A DNA stretch of 64,000 nt from Colwellia sp. PAMC 21821 (GCF_002077175.1 NZ_CP014943.1:2418001-2482000); one strand, 5' to 3'; shown: positions 34,010 through 43,520, numbered from the stretch's first letter. Notes: generated from the letters alone by a model not told the origin. Made by a program: numbers and translations.

Positions 34010-35428
34010 ATGGCCGATCGCAAGCCAGCCAAGTTTAGCAGAAACAACCAATTTCCTCGAGATAAACAAATTGACGAGTTAAAGGTTCCGCCGCATTCAT
34101 TAGAGGCCGAGCAATCAGTGCTGGGTGGTTTATTATTAGATAATGAAACTTGGGATCGCGTAAGTGAACGTGTTGTCGCACAAGACTTCTACAGTCGCTC
34201 TCACCGCATTACCTTTGAAACGGTTGGTCGGTTAATTGAGTTAGGTGAGCCCGTCGATTTAATTACCTTATCTGAAGCGCTGGAGAATGATCAAAAGCTT
34301 GATGATGCTGGCGGTTTTGTTTACCTCGCCGAAATGATGAAAAATACGCCCAGTGCCGCCAACATTACTGCCTATGCAGATATTGTGCGTGAGCGTGCAG
34401 TAACGCGTGAAATGATCAGCGTTGCTAATGAGATTGCTGAAGCCGGTTATGATCCTCAAGGTCGCAGTAGTGCTGACTTACTCGATTTTGCCGAAACTAA
34501 GGTTTTCGCGATTGCAGAGCAACGTGCGAATAAATCTGAAGGCCCAGAAAATATCAGCTCAGTATTAGAAAAAACAGTCGATCGAATTGAAAAGCTTTGT
34601 GCATCACCAACGAACGGTGTCACAGGGGTTTCAAGTGGCTTTACTGATCTAGATAAAATGACCGCAGGTTTCCAAAAGTCAGATTTAATTATTGTTGCTG
34701 GTCGTCCGTCTATGGGTAAAACGACTTTTGCGATGAACTTGGCCGAAAATGCCGCCATGACCGAAGACAAACCAGCGTTAATCTTCAGTTTAGAGATGCC
34801 CTCAGAACAGTTAATGATGAGAATGCTCGCCTCGCTTGGCCGAATCGATCAAACTAAAATACGTACCGGGCAATTAGAAGATGAAGATTGGGCTCGCTTA
34901 TCATCAACCATGGGCTTATTAATCGAAAAAGGTAAAATGTTTATTGATGATGCCGCGGGTTTAACACCGACAGACGTGCGCTCGCGAGCTCGACGTATTG
35001 CGCGTGACCATGGCGGTATCAGTTTGATCATGATCGATTACCTACAATTGATGCGCGCACCACAATTTTCCGATAACAGAACCTTAGAAATTGCTGAAAT
35101 ATCAAGATCATTAAAAGCCTTGGCAAAAGAATTAGAAGTGCCGGTTGTTGCGCTATCTCAGCTTAACCGTGGTTTGGAGCAACGTGCTGATAAACGTCCA
35201 ATTAACTCGGATTTACGTGAATCAGGTTCCATTGAGCAAGATGCCGATTTAATCATGTTTATTTATCGTGATGAGGTTTATCACGATGATTCTGAATACA
35301 AAGGTATGGCTGAAATTATTATTGGTAAACAACGTAACGGCCCAATAGGACGAGTACCTTTGACCTTCCAAGGACAATTTTCTCGTTTTGATAACTATGC
35401 TGGCCCGCACGTTCTAGGTGAAGATTAA
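34010..35428 (+). CDS. dnaB: Replicative DNA helicase DnaB
   Basis: DnaB is the hexameric fork helicase. The 472 residues give the two-domain form: the N-terminal domain (about residues 25-130, VPPHSLEAEQSVLGGLLLDNETWDRV) which binds primase, and the RecA-like C-terminal domain with Walker A GRPSMGKTTFA (about 230-240), Walker B LIMIDYLQLM, and FIYRDEVYHDDSEYKG near the end. No intein or other insertion is seen. alr follows after 6 bases on the same strand, the known dnaB-alr order. Confidence 0.98.
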   Translation: MADRKPAKFSRNNQFPRDKQIDELKVPPHSLEAEQSVLGGLLLDNETWDRVSERVVAQDFYSRSHRITFETVGRLIELGEPVDLITLSEALENDQKLDDAGGFVYLAEMMKNTPSAANITAYADIVRERAVTREMISVANEIAEAGYDPQGRSSADLLDFAETKVFAIAEQRANKSEGPENISSVLEKTVDRIEKLCASPTNGVTGVSSGFTDLDKMTAGFQKSDLIIVAGRPSMGKTTFAMNLAENAAMTEDKPALIFSLEMPSEQLMMRMLASLGRIDQTKIRTGQLEDEDWARLSSTMGLLIEKGKMFIDDAAGLTPTDVRSRARRIARDHGGISLIMIDYLQLMRAPQFSDNRTLEIAEISRSLKALAKELEVPVVALSQLNRGLEQRADKRPINSDLRESGSIEQDADLIMFIYRDEVYHDDSEYKGMAEIIIGKQRNGPIGRVPLTFQGQFSRFDNYAGPHVLGED

Positions 35429-35434
35429 GCTCTA

Positions 35435-36514
35435 ATGGCATTACACACAGCAACAGCAGTTATTGATTTAGAAGCGTTAAGCAATAATTACCGACTTATA
35501 CGCACATTATCACCAAATGCTAAAGTGTTAGCGGTGCTTAAGGCTAATGGTTATGGTCATGGGTTAGAGCTCATTGCTAAAGCACTGCCTAATGCCGATG
35601 CTTTTGGTGTCGCACGTATTGATGAAGCGCTTGCCCTTAGAGCCGCAGGCGTTGTAAAGCCTATCGTGTTGCTCGAAGGTTTTTTTGACCAAGAAGATAT
35701 CGACACGTTAGCTGCAAATAACCTACAAACCATCGTGCATAATGAGCAACAGCTAGCGGCTATTGTTAATGCTAATTTAGATGCACCATTAAAAGTTTGG
35801 CTGAAAATTGATACGGGTATGCATAGACTCGGTATTAATCCTGAGCAAATAACCGACTTTTACCAAGCATTAAGCCAATCCAAAAATGTACAACAACCCA
35901 TTGTGTTGATGAGTCATTTAGGTTGCGCAGATGACAAAGCTAATACAGCGACTACGCAACAAATTACCTTATTTGATGAACTCACTGCTAACTTGCCGTT
36001 AGAGAAAAGTTTAGCTAACTCTGCTGGTGTTTTGCTTTGGCCAGAAAGTCATTATCAATGGATCAGACCAGGCTTATTGCTTTATGGTGTTTCACCCCTA
36101 TCAACAGATGCTGGTATTGACGGTATTTCGCCGGTGATGACCTTGCAATCAAGCTTGATAGCTGTGCGTGAAATCGCCGCAGGAGCAGCGGTAGGTTATG
36201 GCGGTAATTGGATTAGTGAAAAAAACACCAGAATAGGAGTAGTTGCTATTGGCTATGGTGACGGTTATCCCCGTCATGCTCCGAATGGCACACCTGTACT
36301 GATCAATGGTCGACGTGTGCCATTAATTGGCCGGGTATCGATGGATATGATTACGGTAGATTTAGGCGCTGAAAGTGAAGACAACGTAGGCGATATTGCT
36401 ACGTTATGGGGCAAAGGTCTAGCCGTTGAAGAAGTGGCTGTATTTGCGACAACCATCCCTTACGAGCTTTTATGTAATATTACCCGCCGGGTGCATATTC
36501 AGTTAGCCAAGTAG
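35435..36514 (+). CDS. alr: Alanine racemase
   Basis: Alr interconverts L- and D-alanine for peptidoglycan with pyridoxal phosphate. The PLP lysine is in AVLKANGYGHG (about residue 34), and GYGDGYPRHAPNG holds the catalytic tyrosine region. RVSMDMITVDLG and IPYELLCNITRRV follow. The 359-residue length is typical. The start lies 6 bases after dnaB, so the two are likely co-transcribed. Confidence 0.96.
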   Translation: MALHTATAVIDLEALSNNYRLIRTLSPNAKVLAVLKANGYGHGLELIAKALPNADAFGVARIDEALALRAAGVVKPIVLLEGFFDQEDIDTLAANNLQTIVHNEQQLAAIVNANLDAPLKVWLKIDTGMHRLGINPEQITDFYQALSQSKNVQQPIVLMSHLGCADDKANTATTQQITLFDELTANLPLEKSLANSAGVLLWPESHYQWIRPGLLLYGVSPLSTDAGIDGISPVMTLQSSLIAVREIAAGAAVGYGGNWISEKNTRIGVVAIGYGDGYPRHAPNGTPVLINGRRVPLIGRVSMDMITVDLGAESEDNVGDIATLWGKGLAVEEVAVFATTIPYELLCNITRRVHIQLAK

Positions 36515-36591
36515 TCATAGTTGAGTGCAGTTGAGCGCAGTTAAGCATAGTTTAGTATAGTATGAATAAATTACAGTGGTGATCCACAGCA

Positions 36592-36625
36592 CACTGATAA
36601 TGATACTTTAAAAATATTATCAGTG
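36592..36625. terminator. Stem-loop after alr, possible terminator
   Basis: CACTGATAAT (36592-36601) pairs with ATTATCAGTG (36616-36625) around a 14-nt AT-rich loop. It has no U tract, so it may be only a processing or decay barrier. Confidence 0.45.
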
Positions 36626-36696
36626 GCTTATGCAATAATTTATTAGCCCGCATACGGCGTTAAATTAGCTAACGCTAGTATAACGCTATGACTTTT

Positions 36697-37344
36697 TTAT
36701 AAACTTTCCAGCTCGTCTGCTAAAACTTGTTTAAACGTTTCTATTGGCTGGGCTCCCGCAAGGGCACTTTTGCGATTAAAAACGACGGTAGGAACGGAAG
36801 ATATGCCGACTTTTTGCCAATATGATTCTTGCCCAATAACGTGTTGAATAGCTTGGTTGTCATGCAACTTAGCCATTGCCTCTTTAACATTTAGTCCAAC
36901 AGCTTCTACTTCTAGGGCTAATATTTCACGATTAGAAACATCTTTTTTCTCAGTAAAGAAAGCAGAGAATAATCGCATTTGTAACGCCGTTTGTTTGCCT
37001 TGAGTTTTAGCGTATTCAAGTAAAATATGAGCGTCACGAGTATTAATTATTTTCATCCCTTCAAAGTATTGGAAGTCAAAATCAACAGTTTTTCCGTGTG
37101 CTGTCATCTCAGCTCTAAATTCGGCACTACTTTCAGGGGTAGATCCATATTTTCGCGCTGAATGTGCGCCTAATTCTTCACCTTCTAATGGCATGTCTGG
37201 ATTTAGCTCGAAGGGTTGCCATTCGATCTCTACTTTATCTTCCAACCCTAATTCGATAATAGCTTTATTTAAGTTACCGTAACCGATAACACACCACGGA
37301 CATACGACATCAGAAATGATATCTATCTTAATTTTGTTACTCAT
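36697..37344 (-). CDS. DsbA-family (FrnE-like) thiol oxidoreductase
   Basis: This is a 215-residue thioredoxin-fold protein from ATG 37344. A longer frame to 37365 is less likely because IKIDIISDVVCPWCVIGYGNL is the usual start of the fold. The CPWC active site (about residues 13-16) is the FrnE type. The helical insert (about 75-150) and cis-proline loop GISSVPTVVFNRKSALAGAQP are clear. There is no leader, so it should act in the cytoplasm. FrnE-like proteins are linked to oxidative stress. It follows the AhpD-like gene by 100 bases, on the same strand, and both may belong to the TetR-controlled redox set. Confidence 0.86.
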   Translation of the reverse strand: MSNKIKIDIISDVVCPWCVIGYGNLNKAIIELGLEDKVEIEWQPFELNPDMPLEGEELGAHSARKYGSTPESSAEFRAEMTAHGKTVDFDFQYFEGMKIINTRDAHILLEYAKTQGKQTALQMRLFSAFFTEKKDVSNREILALEVEAVGLNVKEAMAKLHDNQAIQHVIGQESYWQKVGISSVPTVVFNRKSALAGAQPIETFKQVLADELESL

Positions 37345-37444
37345 ATTATTTCTCATTAATAGCATATTAGCGACGTAAGAGTGTTTGGATAAAAGGCTGC
37401 CAAATCATTGTGAGATGATTTGGCAGCCAAACAGATTTGCTAAA

Positions 37445-38002
37445 TTATTTTACCGCTTTTTTCCAAGGAAATTTATTGAACGGTTCGTCAACCACTGTAC
37501 CCGCTATGTGGTTAGTATAATTGCTGATCACTTTTTGAGACAACCCTAAAATAATTTCTAATAGTTGTTGCTCGCCGTAACCTGCCGCGTAAAAATCGGC
37601 TAGTTCTTCAGCTGATATATGACCACGATTACGAACAAGAATTAATGTTGTATCAAGTAAAGCTTGTAGCTTTGCTGTTGGCATTGGCTGTTCATCACGT
37701 AACGCTTGAATTAAAGCAGCGTCTACTTTCATAGAGTGTGCAATTGCAGTATGAGCAGGAACACAGTAGTTACAGGCATGCTCAACATTAATACCTTGCC
37801 ATACAACGGTAAGTTCTTCTGCATTGAACGACGTATTAAGGAAAAGTTCATGTAATATTTGATAAGCATCTAATACATTAGGTGCGCTAGCTAAAACACC
37901 GTGTAAGTTAGGTAACATACCGTATGCGCTAACAGATTTTTCTAAAAGTGCTTTGCTTGCTTCTGGTGCTGATTCAAGTGTGTGTGTCGTTAATGTAGTC
38001 AT
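37445..38002 (-). CDS. Carboxymuconolactone decarboxylase / AhpD-like protein
   Basis: This 185-residue helical protein starts at ATG 38002, preceded by GAGGTAC about 8 bases upstream; a longer frame to 38056 adds a hydrophobic start without family support. The AhpD redox motif is intact: E-x-x-x-C-x-x-C-x-x-x-H in EHACNYCVPAHT. Proteins of this type reduce thiols or handle peroxide-related substrates; the substrate here is unknown. Two TACC-N4-GGTA operators lie 100-140 bases upstream, implying control by the TetR gene next door. Confidence 0.85.
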   Translation of the reverse strand: MTTLTTHTLESAPEASKALLEKSVSAYGMLPNLHGVLASAPNVLDAYQILHELFLNTSFNAEELTVVWQGINVEHACNYCVPAHTAIAHSMKVDAALIQALRDEQPMPTAKLQALLDTTLILVRNRGHISAEELADFYAAGYGEQQLLEIILGLSQKVISNYTNHIAGTVVDEPFNKFPWKKAVK

Positions 38003-38101
38003 GGAAAAGTACCTCAATAATAATATGGTGTAACAACAAGTCGGTGTACAGGACATTGGTTGTTTATAGTTTTAAAAGATAACAACCAGCTTAAATATTT
38101 G

Positions 38102-38113
38102 TACCGGTCGGTA
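38102..38113. promoter_or_regulatory. TetR-type operator 1
   Basis: TACCGGTCGGTA is a near-palindrome. It is one of three sites with TACC-N4-GGTA in this region, and lies 100 bases before the AhpD-like gene. Confidence 0.8.
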
Positions 38114-38131
38114 AGTAATTGGTAGATATTG

Positions 38132-38143
38132 TACCGATCGGTA
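38132..38143. promoter_or_regulatory. TetR-type operator 2
   Basis: TACCGATCGGTA is a perfect palindrome, 30 bases from operator 1, so both lie on nearly the same face of the helix. Confidence 0.82.
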
Positions 38144-38395
38144 ATTTAAAGTCAACAACTAACCTGAAATAATTTATCAATTGAAAGTTTTAGTGTTTAG
38201 TCATTTAATTATTTGGAGGGTGCATTAAAAGAAATCGACGTTAAAAGTACAGCATGCGGAGTACGAATGACTTGAGTGGGCTTTTGTTTAATGTAAAGGC
38301 AGCGGGGCGAGAACGAGTGATCACTTATGGTAATTTAAACTCACTATTAAGCATAAGTGAGTATGAATTTTAAACTTTGTAAGGCTATTCTATGA
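38144..38395. other. Noncoding gap between operators and the TetR gene
   Basis: No gene or repeat is recognised. The stretch carries the promoter side of the AhpD-like gene and the end of the TetR gene. Confidence 0.5.
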
Positions 38396-39043
38396 TTATT
38401 GTAAGGTAGTGCTTGGTTTAGCGAGGTTAATATGGCTACTAAAGACACCGGCTAAAATAGTATCAATAACAAACGCTAATTCTGTTGATGTTACTTTAGA
38501 GCGAGCCATTGCCGCAGTGCCTTTTAATGCCGTATATAAGCTCAATGCGTTACCTGCAGCATTTTTATTTAAACCGAGTGAGATTGCTTCTTTATCGCTG
38601 GTAAAGAGATCGGTAAATAAAGCTTTTGGCGCGGCCTCTATGTCGATAAGTAACTTTGCCGCTGCTTCCGGTATATCACCGCCGGCCACTTCAGATTGGC
38701 ACAATACAAGGTAACAACCTTTTGGTTGCTCAGTGCTACATTGCATCCCAACAATCGACATCATATAGTTTTTTAAACGTGTTTTTAATGGCATGTCTGG
38801 CGTAAATAAAGCATCTAGGTGCACTTTCATATTATTCTCAATATAGTGCTGAGTCGCTTTAATAAACAAAGTTTCTTTATTGCCAAAGGTACTATACATG
38901 CTGGGCTTGTTGATATTCATACTTTTAGTTAAGTCGGCTAAAGAAGCACCAACAAAACCTTTCGCCCAAAATACCTCCATGGCTGCTTGCAATGCAGTTT
39001 GCTCATCAAATTTTCGTTTGCGTCCACTAACCACAACAATCAC
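38396..39043 (-). CDS. TetR family transcriptional regulator
   Basis: This 215-residue protein has a helix-turn-helix in residues 13-60: ALQAAMEVFWAKGFVGASLADLTKSMNINKPSMYSTFGNKETLF, the TetR pattern with a YSTFGNKE recognition end. The ligand domain follows and contains cysteines (MQCSTEQPKGCYLVLCQ) that could sense thiol or electrophile stress, though this is only a guess. GTG 39043 or GTG 39034 may be the start; an AGGGG lies upstream of both. A TACC-N4-GGTA site in front of the gene (39071-39082) implies autoregulation, and two more sites stand before the AhpD-like gene. Confidence 0.9.
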   Translation of the reverse strand: MIVVVSGRKRKFDEQTALQAAMEVFWAKGFVGASLADLTKSMNINKPSMYSTFGNKETLFIKATQHYIENNMKVHLDALFTPDMPLKTRLKNYMMSIVGMQCSTEQPKGCYLVLCQSEVAGGDIPEAAAKLLIDIEAAPKALFTDLFTSDKEAISLGLNKNAAGNALSLYTALKGTAAMARSKVTSTELAFVIDTILAGVFSSHINLAKPSTTLQ

Positions 39044-39070
39044 CCCTAATTAACTTCAATTCCTATATTG

Positions 39071-39082
39071 TACCTAATGGTA
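39071..39082. promoter_or_regulatory. TetR-type operator 3, autoregulatory
   Basis: TACCTAATGGTA has the same TACC-N4-GGTA frame as the two sites at 38.1 kb. It lies 28 bases upstream of the TetR gene. Confidence 0.7.
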
Positions 39083-39194
39083 TGTTTGAGTTCAATATAA
39101 CAAAAAACTTTAATGTAAAACTAAATAGAAAATAGTGCTAAATATTAGTTATAACGGCTGTTATCGCTAGTTTAAGCTAGCCTGAAGACATAGT

Positions 39195-39614
39195 TCATTC
39201 ACCGCTAAGCGTAACGACTAGTGTTCTTGGACCACCATAATCGCGGTGCTCGCCAAGATAAATACCTTGCCAAATACCTAAGTTCATTTGGCTATTTTTT
39301 AGTGGAATGCTGACACTACTTCCTAACGTACTGGCCTTAATATGCGCTGGCATATCGTCGGGGCCTTCATAGGTGTGACGATAATAAGGGGCATTTTCAG
39401 GCACAAATTGATTAAAATGACGCTCCATATCATCGCGAACGGTTGGATCTGCATTTTCATTAATCGTGAGTGATGCGGATGAGTGCTTAATGAAAAGGTG
39501 TAACAAGCCAAATTTAACGGGAGAAAACTCAGCTAACCCCCGCTCAATATCTGCTGTAATCAAATGAAACCCCCGTGAATAAGGTTTTAGTGTTAACTCT
39601 ATTTGCTGCCACAT
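39195..39614 (-). CDS. YjbQ family protein (UPF0047)
   Basis: This 139-residue protein has the YjbQ features: GLLHLFIKHSSASLTINENADPTVRDDMERHFNQFVPE (about residues 36-73) and the C-terminal NLGIWQGIYLGEHRDYGGPRTLVVTLSGE, with conserved histidines that may bind metal or phosphate. Some members can replace thiamine phosphate synthase weakly, but the true function is unsettled. Length and motif order are normal. The stop is followed by a short gap without a terminator. Confidence 0.93.
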   Translation of the reverse strand: MWQQIELTLKPYSRGFHLITADIERGLAEFSPVKFGLLHLFIKHSSASLTINENADPTVRDDMERHFNQFVPENAPYYRHTYEGPDDMPAHIKASTLGSSVSIPLKNSQMNLGIWQGIYLGEHRDYGGPRTLVVTLSGE

Positions 39615-39671
39615 AATTTATATTACTCCATTGTGTTGACTGTTTTATTCTTTCACATGACGTACATGTAT

Positions 39672-40064
39672 GTAAGTCATTAGCGTAATGCAGGAGCAAT
39701 TACCTAGACGGCTGAAAACGGCTAAGAACGACGACATGGATGTTCTTACAGGGAAGTAAGTCATTAGAGTAATGCATGGAGCAATTACCGAGATGGCTAG
39801 GAACGGCGACGTGCATGGATGCACTAATGCCGTGAAGCCATGTTCTTACATGGATGTAAGTCATTAGAGTAATGCAGGAGCAATTACCGAGATGGCTAGG
39901 AACGGCCTGAACATCGTCATTCTTTCACATCCATGTGATCATGACATTGCCGACATGGATGTTGGTACTTAGTTTTTGTCTGGAACAAAAAAACTGACCG
40001 TTCATCGACGTGCATGGATGCACTAATGCCGAGAAGCCATGGATGGCTAGGAACGGCCTGAACA
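39672..40064. repeat. Mosaic intergenic repeat cluster
   Basis: Three copies of a segment opening GTAAGTCATTAG.GTAATGC(A)GG and containing AGCAATTACC occur at 39672, 39756 and 39856. A fourth partial copy (GGCTAGGAACGGCCTGAACAT) ends at about 40064. Another segment with CGACGTGCATGGATGCACTAATGCCG occurs twice (39809, 40010). The family recurs beside the IS at 13.37-13.42 kb, so it is a dispersed repeat. Confidence 0.9.
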
Positions 40065-40065
40065 T

Positions 40066-40091
40066 AAAAAAGCCTCGTATTAAACGAGGCT
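40066..40091 (-). terminator. Terminator after the CheX-like gene
   Basis: AGCCTCGT (40071-40078) pairs with ACGAGGCT (40084-40091). On the minus strand this is followed by T-rich sequence, 22 bases after the gene stop. Confidence 0.88.
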
Positions 40092-40112
40092 GATAATTGG
40101 TTTTAAGCTGTG

Positions 40113-40577
40113 CTATTTATCGAAGCTAAATTCGATATATGCATTACCAAATTCTGATGTGAGCGGAATGATAACAATTGGACCATCAGCCATGTGATGA
40201 ATAGAGTGATTAGGGCCCGAGACTACCATGGGCGTTGCCATATCGAATTCTATCCCTTTTTCACTCAGCATACGTTTTGCGCCACCGGTAACCATATTGG
40301 TAATTTCACCAACTAAATCAGTAATCTCATCATTGACTTCATCAGGGCCTTCACCGACCATTTTTTTCATCGTAGCGAGTGCTAACTTACTTTCAAAGGT
40401 TATAGATAAAGAGCCTTTAGTTTGCTCGCTCACCATGCCGATTAACCCTGAAACATCACCTTTAGCGATTTCATTATTTTTCAGACGAGGTTTTTCAGGG
40501 ATTAGATCCATTTGCGCCATGGTGGACATAACGTTAAGCATCGAGGAAAGAAAGGGGTTAATAAACTCTGCATTCAT
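40113..40577 (-). CDS. CheX-like chemotaxis/phosphatase protein
   Basis: This 154-residue CheC/CheX-type protein carries the E-x-x-N phosphatase motif in LVGEITNMVTGGAKRML (about residues 87-103). It ends with GPIVIIPLTSEFGNAYIEFSFDK. CheX removes phosphate from CheY to reset chemotaxis or related two-component signalling. The signature with a single motif suggests a CheX-like dimer. No flagellar cluster is adjacent, though a chemoreceptor gene lies 4 kb away. Confidence 0.85.
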   Translation of the reverse strand: MNAEFINPFLSSMLNVMSTMAQMDLIPEKPRLKNNEIAKGDVSGLIGMVSEQTKGSLSITFESKLALATMKKMVGEGPDEVNDEITDLVGEITNMVTGGAKRMLSEKGIEFDMATPMVVSGPNHSIHHMADGPIVIIPLTSEFGNAYIEFSFDK

Positions 40578-40653
40578 GAATGTTATCCAAAGGCCTTTTT
40601 AATGTAGTGATTCAAATTTGCACATCGATGAACAAAATTTAAATATGACTATA

Positions 40654-41154
40654 TTAGTTATTATTTTTTATTTCATTAATAATAACTGATCTTTTGAAAG
40701 TTAGGCTACCTTTTATCTGCTTATCACTAAAATTAACGGTATTGACTTGTTTAACGTTACGCTCGGTTAGTAGGCTATTAGTTATTTTGAGACCTATTAA
40801 CGCATGATGAAACTCAGCTTCTTGATAAATAAAAATATTACCCTTACTTACCTCAAGACCTACCCAATTTAATGCGATGGTTTGATCTTGATAATGCAGT
40901 TGAAAACGCGCTTCAACATATTGGCGAATAAAATTTTCGTAATCTGGGTGAGCAACTGAGAAATGGATCTGTTTAGCGTCGGCAATTGCATTGTCAATAT
41001 CATGAGCGGTTATTTGATGGATAACTTCAATCGATTGGCTTCGCTCATTAAGCGACAAATCAGTGATGCTAAAAAAGTAACGGTGGGCAACCGCATTTGC
41101 GGCTAGCCCACACAATAGCAAAACAAAAAAGCGTTTAGCTAGGTTTAACGACAT
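40654..41154 (-). CDS. DUF6702 family secreted or envelope protein
   Basis: This 166-residue protein has a signal peptide (residues 1-23, cleavage near NAVA-HRY). The mature part begins HRYFFSITDLSLNERSQSIEVIHQITAHDIDNAI and is all-beta, a DUF6702 pattern. Function is unknown. Its ATG overlaps the last base of the upstream M1 peptidase stop codon (both at 41154), so the pair is translationally coupled and probably works together in the envelope. Confidence 0.85.
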   Translation of the reverse strand: MSLNLAKRFFVLLLCGLAANAVAHRYFFSITDLSLNERSQSIEVIHQITAHDIDNAIADAKQIHFSVAHPDYENFIRQYVEARFQLHYQDQTIALNWVGLEVSKGNIFIYQEAEFHHALIGLKITNSLLTERNVKQVNTVNFSDKQIKGSLTFKRSVIINEIKNNN

Positions 41155-43520
41155 TATTGCTGTTCAACCTCTTCCTTTTCTTCTTCGTTTTTATCTTCTT
41201 TTTCATTAGTGCTTTTTAATTCAACATTATAGTCGCGCATCATGTCTTCTTTCTTGCGCTTGTATAAATCAAAGCGAGATTTAATTGGACGTGCAGGCCA
41301 GTAGTTGTTGCTTACATCTACATCAGCCGTTTCCCAGTTAGGGTCAATTGCGATACCCGTTAATTCTTTTTCACGAACAAGTAATTTAGATACTACCTTG
41401 CTGTTACGACGCCAAATTTCAGCCGGTATTGTTACGCGTTCAGTGGTATTGTCAGCATAAGTTAGTTCTAAAATAATCGGCATAACTAGGCCACCTTTAT
41501 TTTCAAAATCAACAATGTAGAAGTTTTTTTCGTCAACAAGTAGGTCTTTTTGCCATTGCTCTAGCTTTGCATTACTTTTGTTATATTTGTTACGTGCTGC
41601 ATTGGTAGCAGTAAACTTATCATGCTCATTGTAAAAATCTAATAATTCAGGTTTATCGTCTGTTCTAACCCACTTATCTTTATTACGAACTTTACTGATG
41701 AAATCAGGTTTTTCGTTGTCTAGCGCACGTTCCCACGCTTCTTCTGTATCTGGATTTTGACTATTTGGACGATACAAATGAATATTACCTAAGGCAATAT
41801 CAACATGATCTGTGGTGTAGAACCAACCACGCCAAAACCAGTCTAAGTCAACGCCTGAAGCATCTTCCATCGTACGGAAAAAATCAGCAGGGGTAGGGCG
41901 TTTAAACTTCCAACGTTGTGCGTATTCTTTGAAAGCAAAATCAAACAATTCACGGCCCATAACGGTTTCACGTAAAATGTTTAATGCCGTTGCTGGCTTG
42001 CCGTAAGCGTTGTTACCAAATTGCAAAATAGATTCTGAGTTAGTCATGATAGGGACTTGGTTGTCACTTTTCATGTAGCTGGTAATATTGGCAGCATCGC
42101 CGCGGCGAGATGGGTAGCCTTCTTCCCATGCTTGCTCAGCAACAAATTGTAGAAAAGTATTTAAACCTTCATCCATCCAGGTCCACTGACGTTCGTCAGA
42201 GTTAACAATCATTGGGAAATAGTTATGGCCCACTTCATGAATAATAACGCCAATTAGGCCGTATTTAGTTCTACGAGAATAGGTTTTTTCACCGGTTTCT
42301 TTATCTAACGTCGGGCGTGGGCCGTTGAAAGTGATCATCGGGTATTCCATGCCGCCAACAGGACCATTAACAGAGATAGAAACAGGGTATGGATAAGCAA
42401 AAGTATACTTATCATACTGTTCCATTGTATGGATTATCGACTCAGTCGAATATCTTTCCCATAACGGATTACCTTCATTCGGGTAGTAAGACATCGCCAT
42501 AGTGTCAGTTTTACCGGCTTTATAACCCTGTGCATCCCAAATAAATTTACGACTTGAGGCAAAAGCAAAATCTCGTACGTTTTTAGCTTCAAATTCCCAT
42601 GTTTTGGTTTTAGTGGCACGAGATTTTTCGTTTTCTAAAGCTTCATCAGGCGTAATAATTAATACTGGCTTATCAGCTTTCTTTGCTTTTGCTAAACGAT
42701 CACGCTGAGTTTTTGTTAATACGTCTTTCGGATTTTGTAAAACACCAGTCGCTGCAACAACATGATCAGCTGGAACAGTAATGCTAACGTCATAATCACC
42801 AAATTCTAAGGTGAATTCACCGCTACCAATAAACTGCTTATTTTGCCAACCCATTACATCATAATAAGCCGCGGCACGAGGAAACCAGCTAGCAATTTCG
42901 TAAAGGTAATTATCGTCTTCTTTAAAGTATTCGTAACCAGAACGACCGCCTAAAACTTTTTGCTCATGTAACTGGTAATTCCAATTAATATTAAGCTCTA
43001 CGCTATCACCTGATTTAAGTGCTTTTGGTAGATCGATTCGCATCATAGTGCCATTAATAACATAACTTAAAGCTTTACCATTAGAACCGGCCACCTTAGT
43101 AATGTCGTAACCACCTTGAAACTCGTCTGTTTCAATCACATTTCGCAGGCCACTGTAAGTAATTTTTTTACTTGGGGCTGTACGGGTAGTTTTCGCTCCA
43201 GCATCGTCTGCTAATTTATTTTGGTCTAATTGTAACCATAAATAACGTAAAGTATCAGGAGAATTGTTAGTGTAATCAATGGTTTCGCTACCTGACAAGG
43301 TTTGTTTCTCGTCGTCTAACGTAATATCAATTTTATAATCAACCTCTTGTTGCCAATATTGATGGCCAGGTGCGCCAGAAGCTGTACGGTATGTATTGGG
43401 TGTTGGTAAGTTTTCTTCCAACTGACGAAATTTATCATCACTTATACTATTTTTTGCTAAAGCGTTGCTACTAACAGCTACACATAAGCAAATTAAGGCA
43501 GATTTAATTGAGTGTTTCAT
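41154..43520 (-). CDS. M1 family metallopeptidase, secreted
   Basis: This 788-residue aminopeptidase-like protein has a signal peptide (residues 1-22, cleavage after NALA). The zinc motif HEVGH with the downstream glutamate lies in GVIIHEVGHNYFPMIVNSDERQWTWMDEGLNTFLQ (about residues 425-460), the M1 pattern. The exopeptidase motif is varied to GGMEYP, where classical members have GAMEN, so strict aminopeptidase action is not certain. The tail is charged (KEDKNEEEKEEVEQQ). It forms a two-gene unit with the DUF6702 gene. Confidence 0.92.
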   Translation of the reverse strand: MKHSIKSALICLCVAVSSNALAKNSISDDKFRQLEENLPTPNTYRTASGAPGHQYWQQEVDYKIDITLDDEKQTLSGSETIDYTNNSPDTLRYLWLQLDQNKLADDAGAKTTRTAPSKKITYSGLRNVIETDEFQGGYDITKVAGSNGKALSYVINGTMMRIDLPKALKSGDSVELNINWNYQLHEQKVLGGRSGYEYFKEDDNYLYEIASWFPRAAAYYDVMGWQNKQFIGSGEFTLEFGDYDVSITVPADHVVAATGVLQNPKDVLTKTQRDRLAKAKKADKPVLIITPDEALENEKSRATKTKTWEFEAKNVRDFAFASSRKFIWDAQGYKAGKTDTMAMSYYPNEGNPLWERYSTESIIHTMEQYDKYTFAYPYPVSISVNGPVGGMEYPMITFNGPRPTLDKETGEKTYSRRTKYGLIGVIIHEVGHNYFPMIVNSDERQWTWMDEGLNTFLQFVAEQAWEEGYPSRRGDAANITSYMKSDNQVPIMTNSESILQFGNNAYGKPATALNILRETVMGRELFDFAFKEYAQRWKFKRPTPADFFRTMEDASGVDLDWFWRGWFYTTDHVDIALGNIHLYRPNSQNPDTEEAWERALDNEKPDFISKVRNKDKWVRTDDKPELLDFYNEHDKFTATNAARNKYNKSNAKLEQWQKDLLVDEKNFYIVDFENKGGLVMPIILELTYADNTTERVTIPAEIWRRNSKVVSKLLVREKELTGIAIDPNWETADVDVSNNYWPARPIKSRFDLYKRKKEDMMRDYNVELKSTNEKEDKNEEEKEEVEQQ

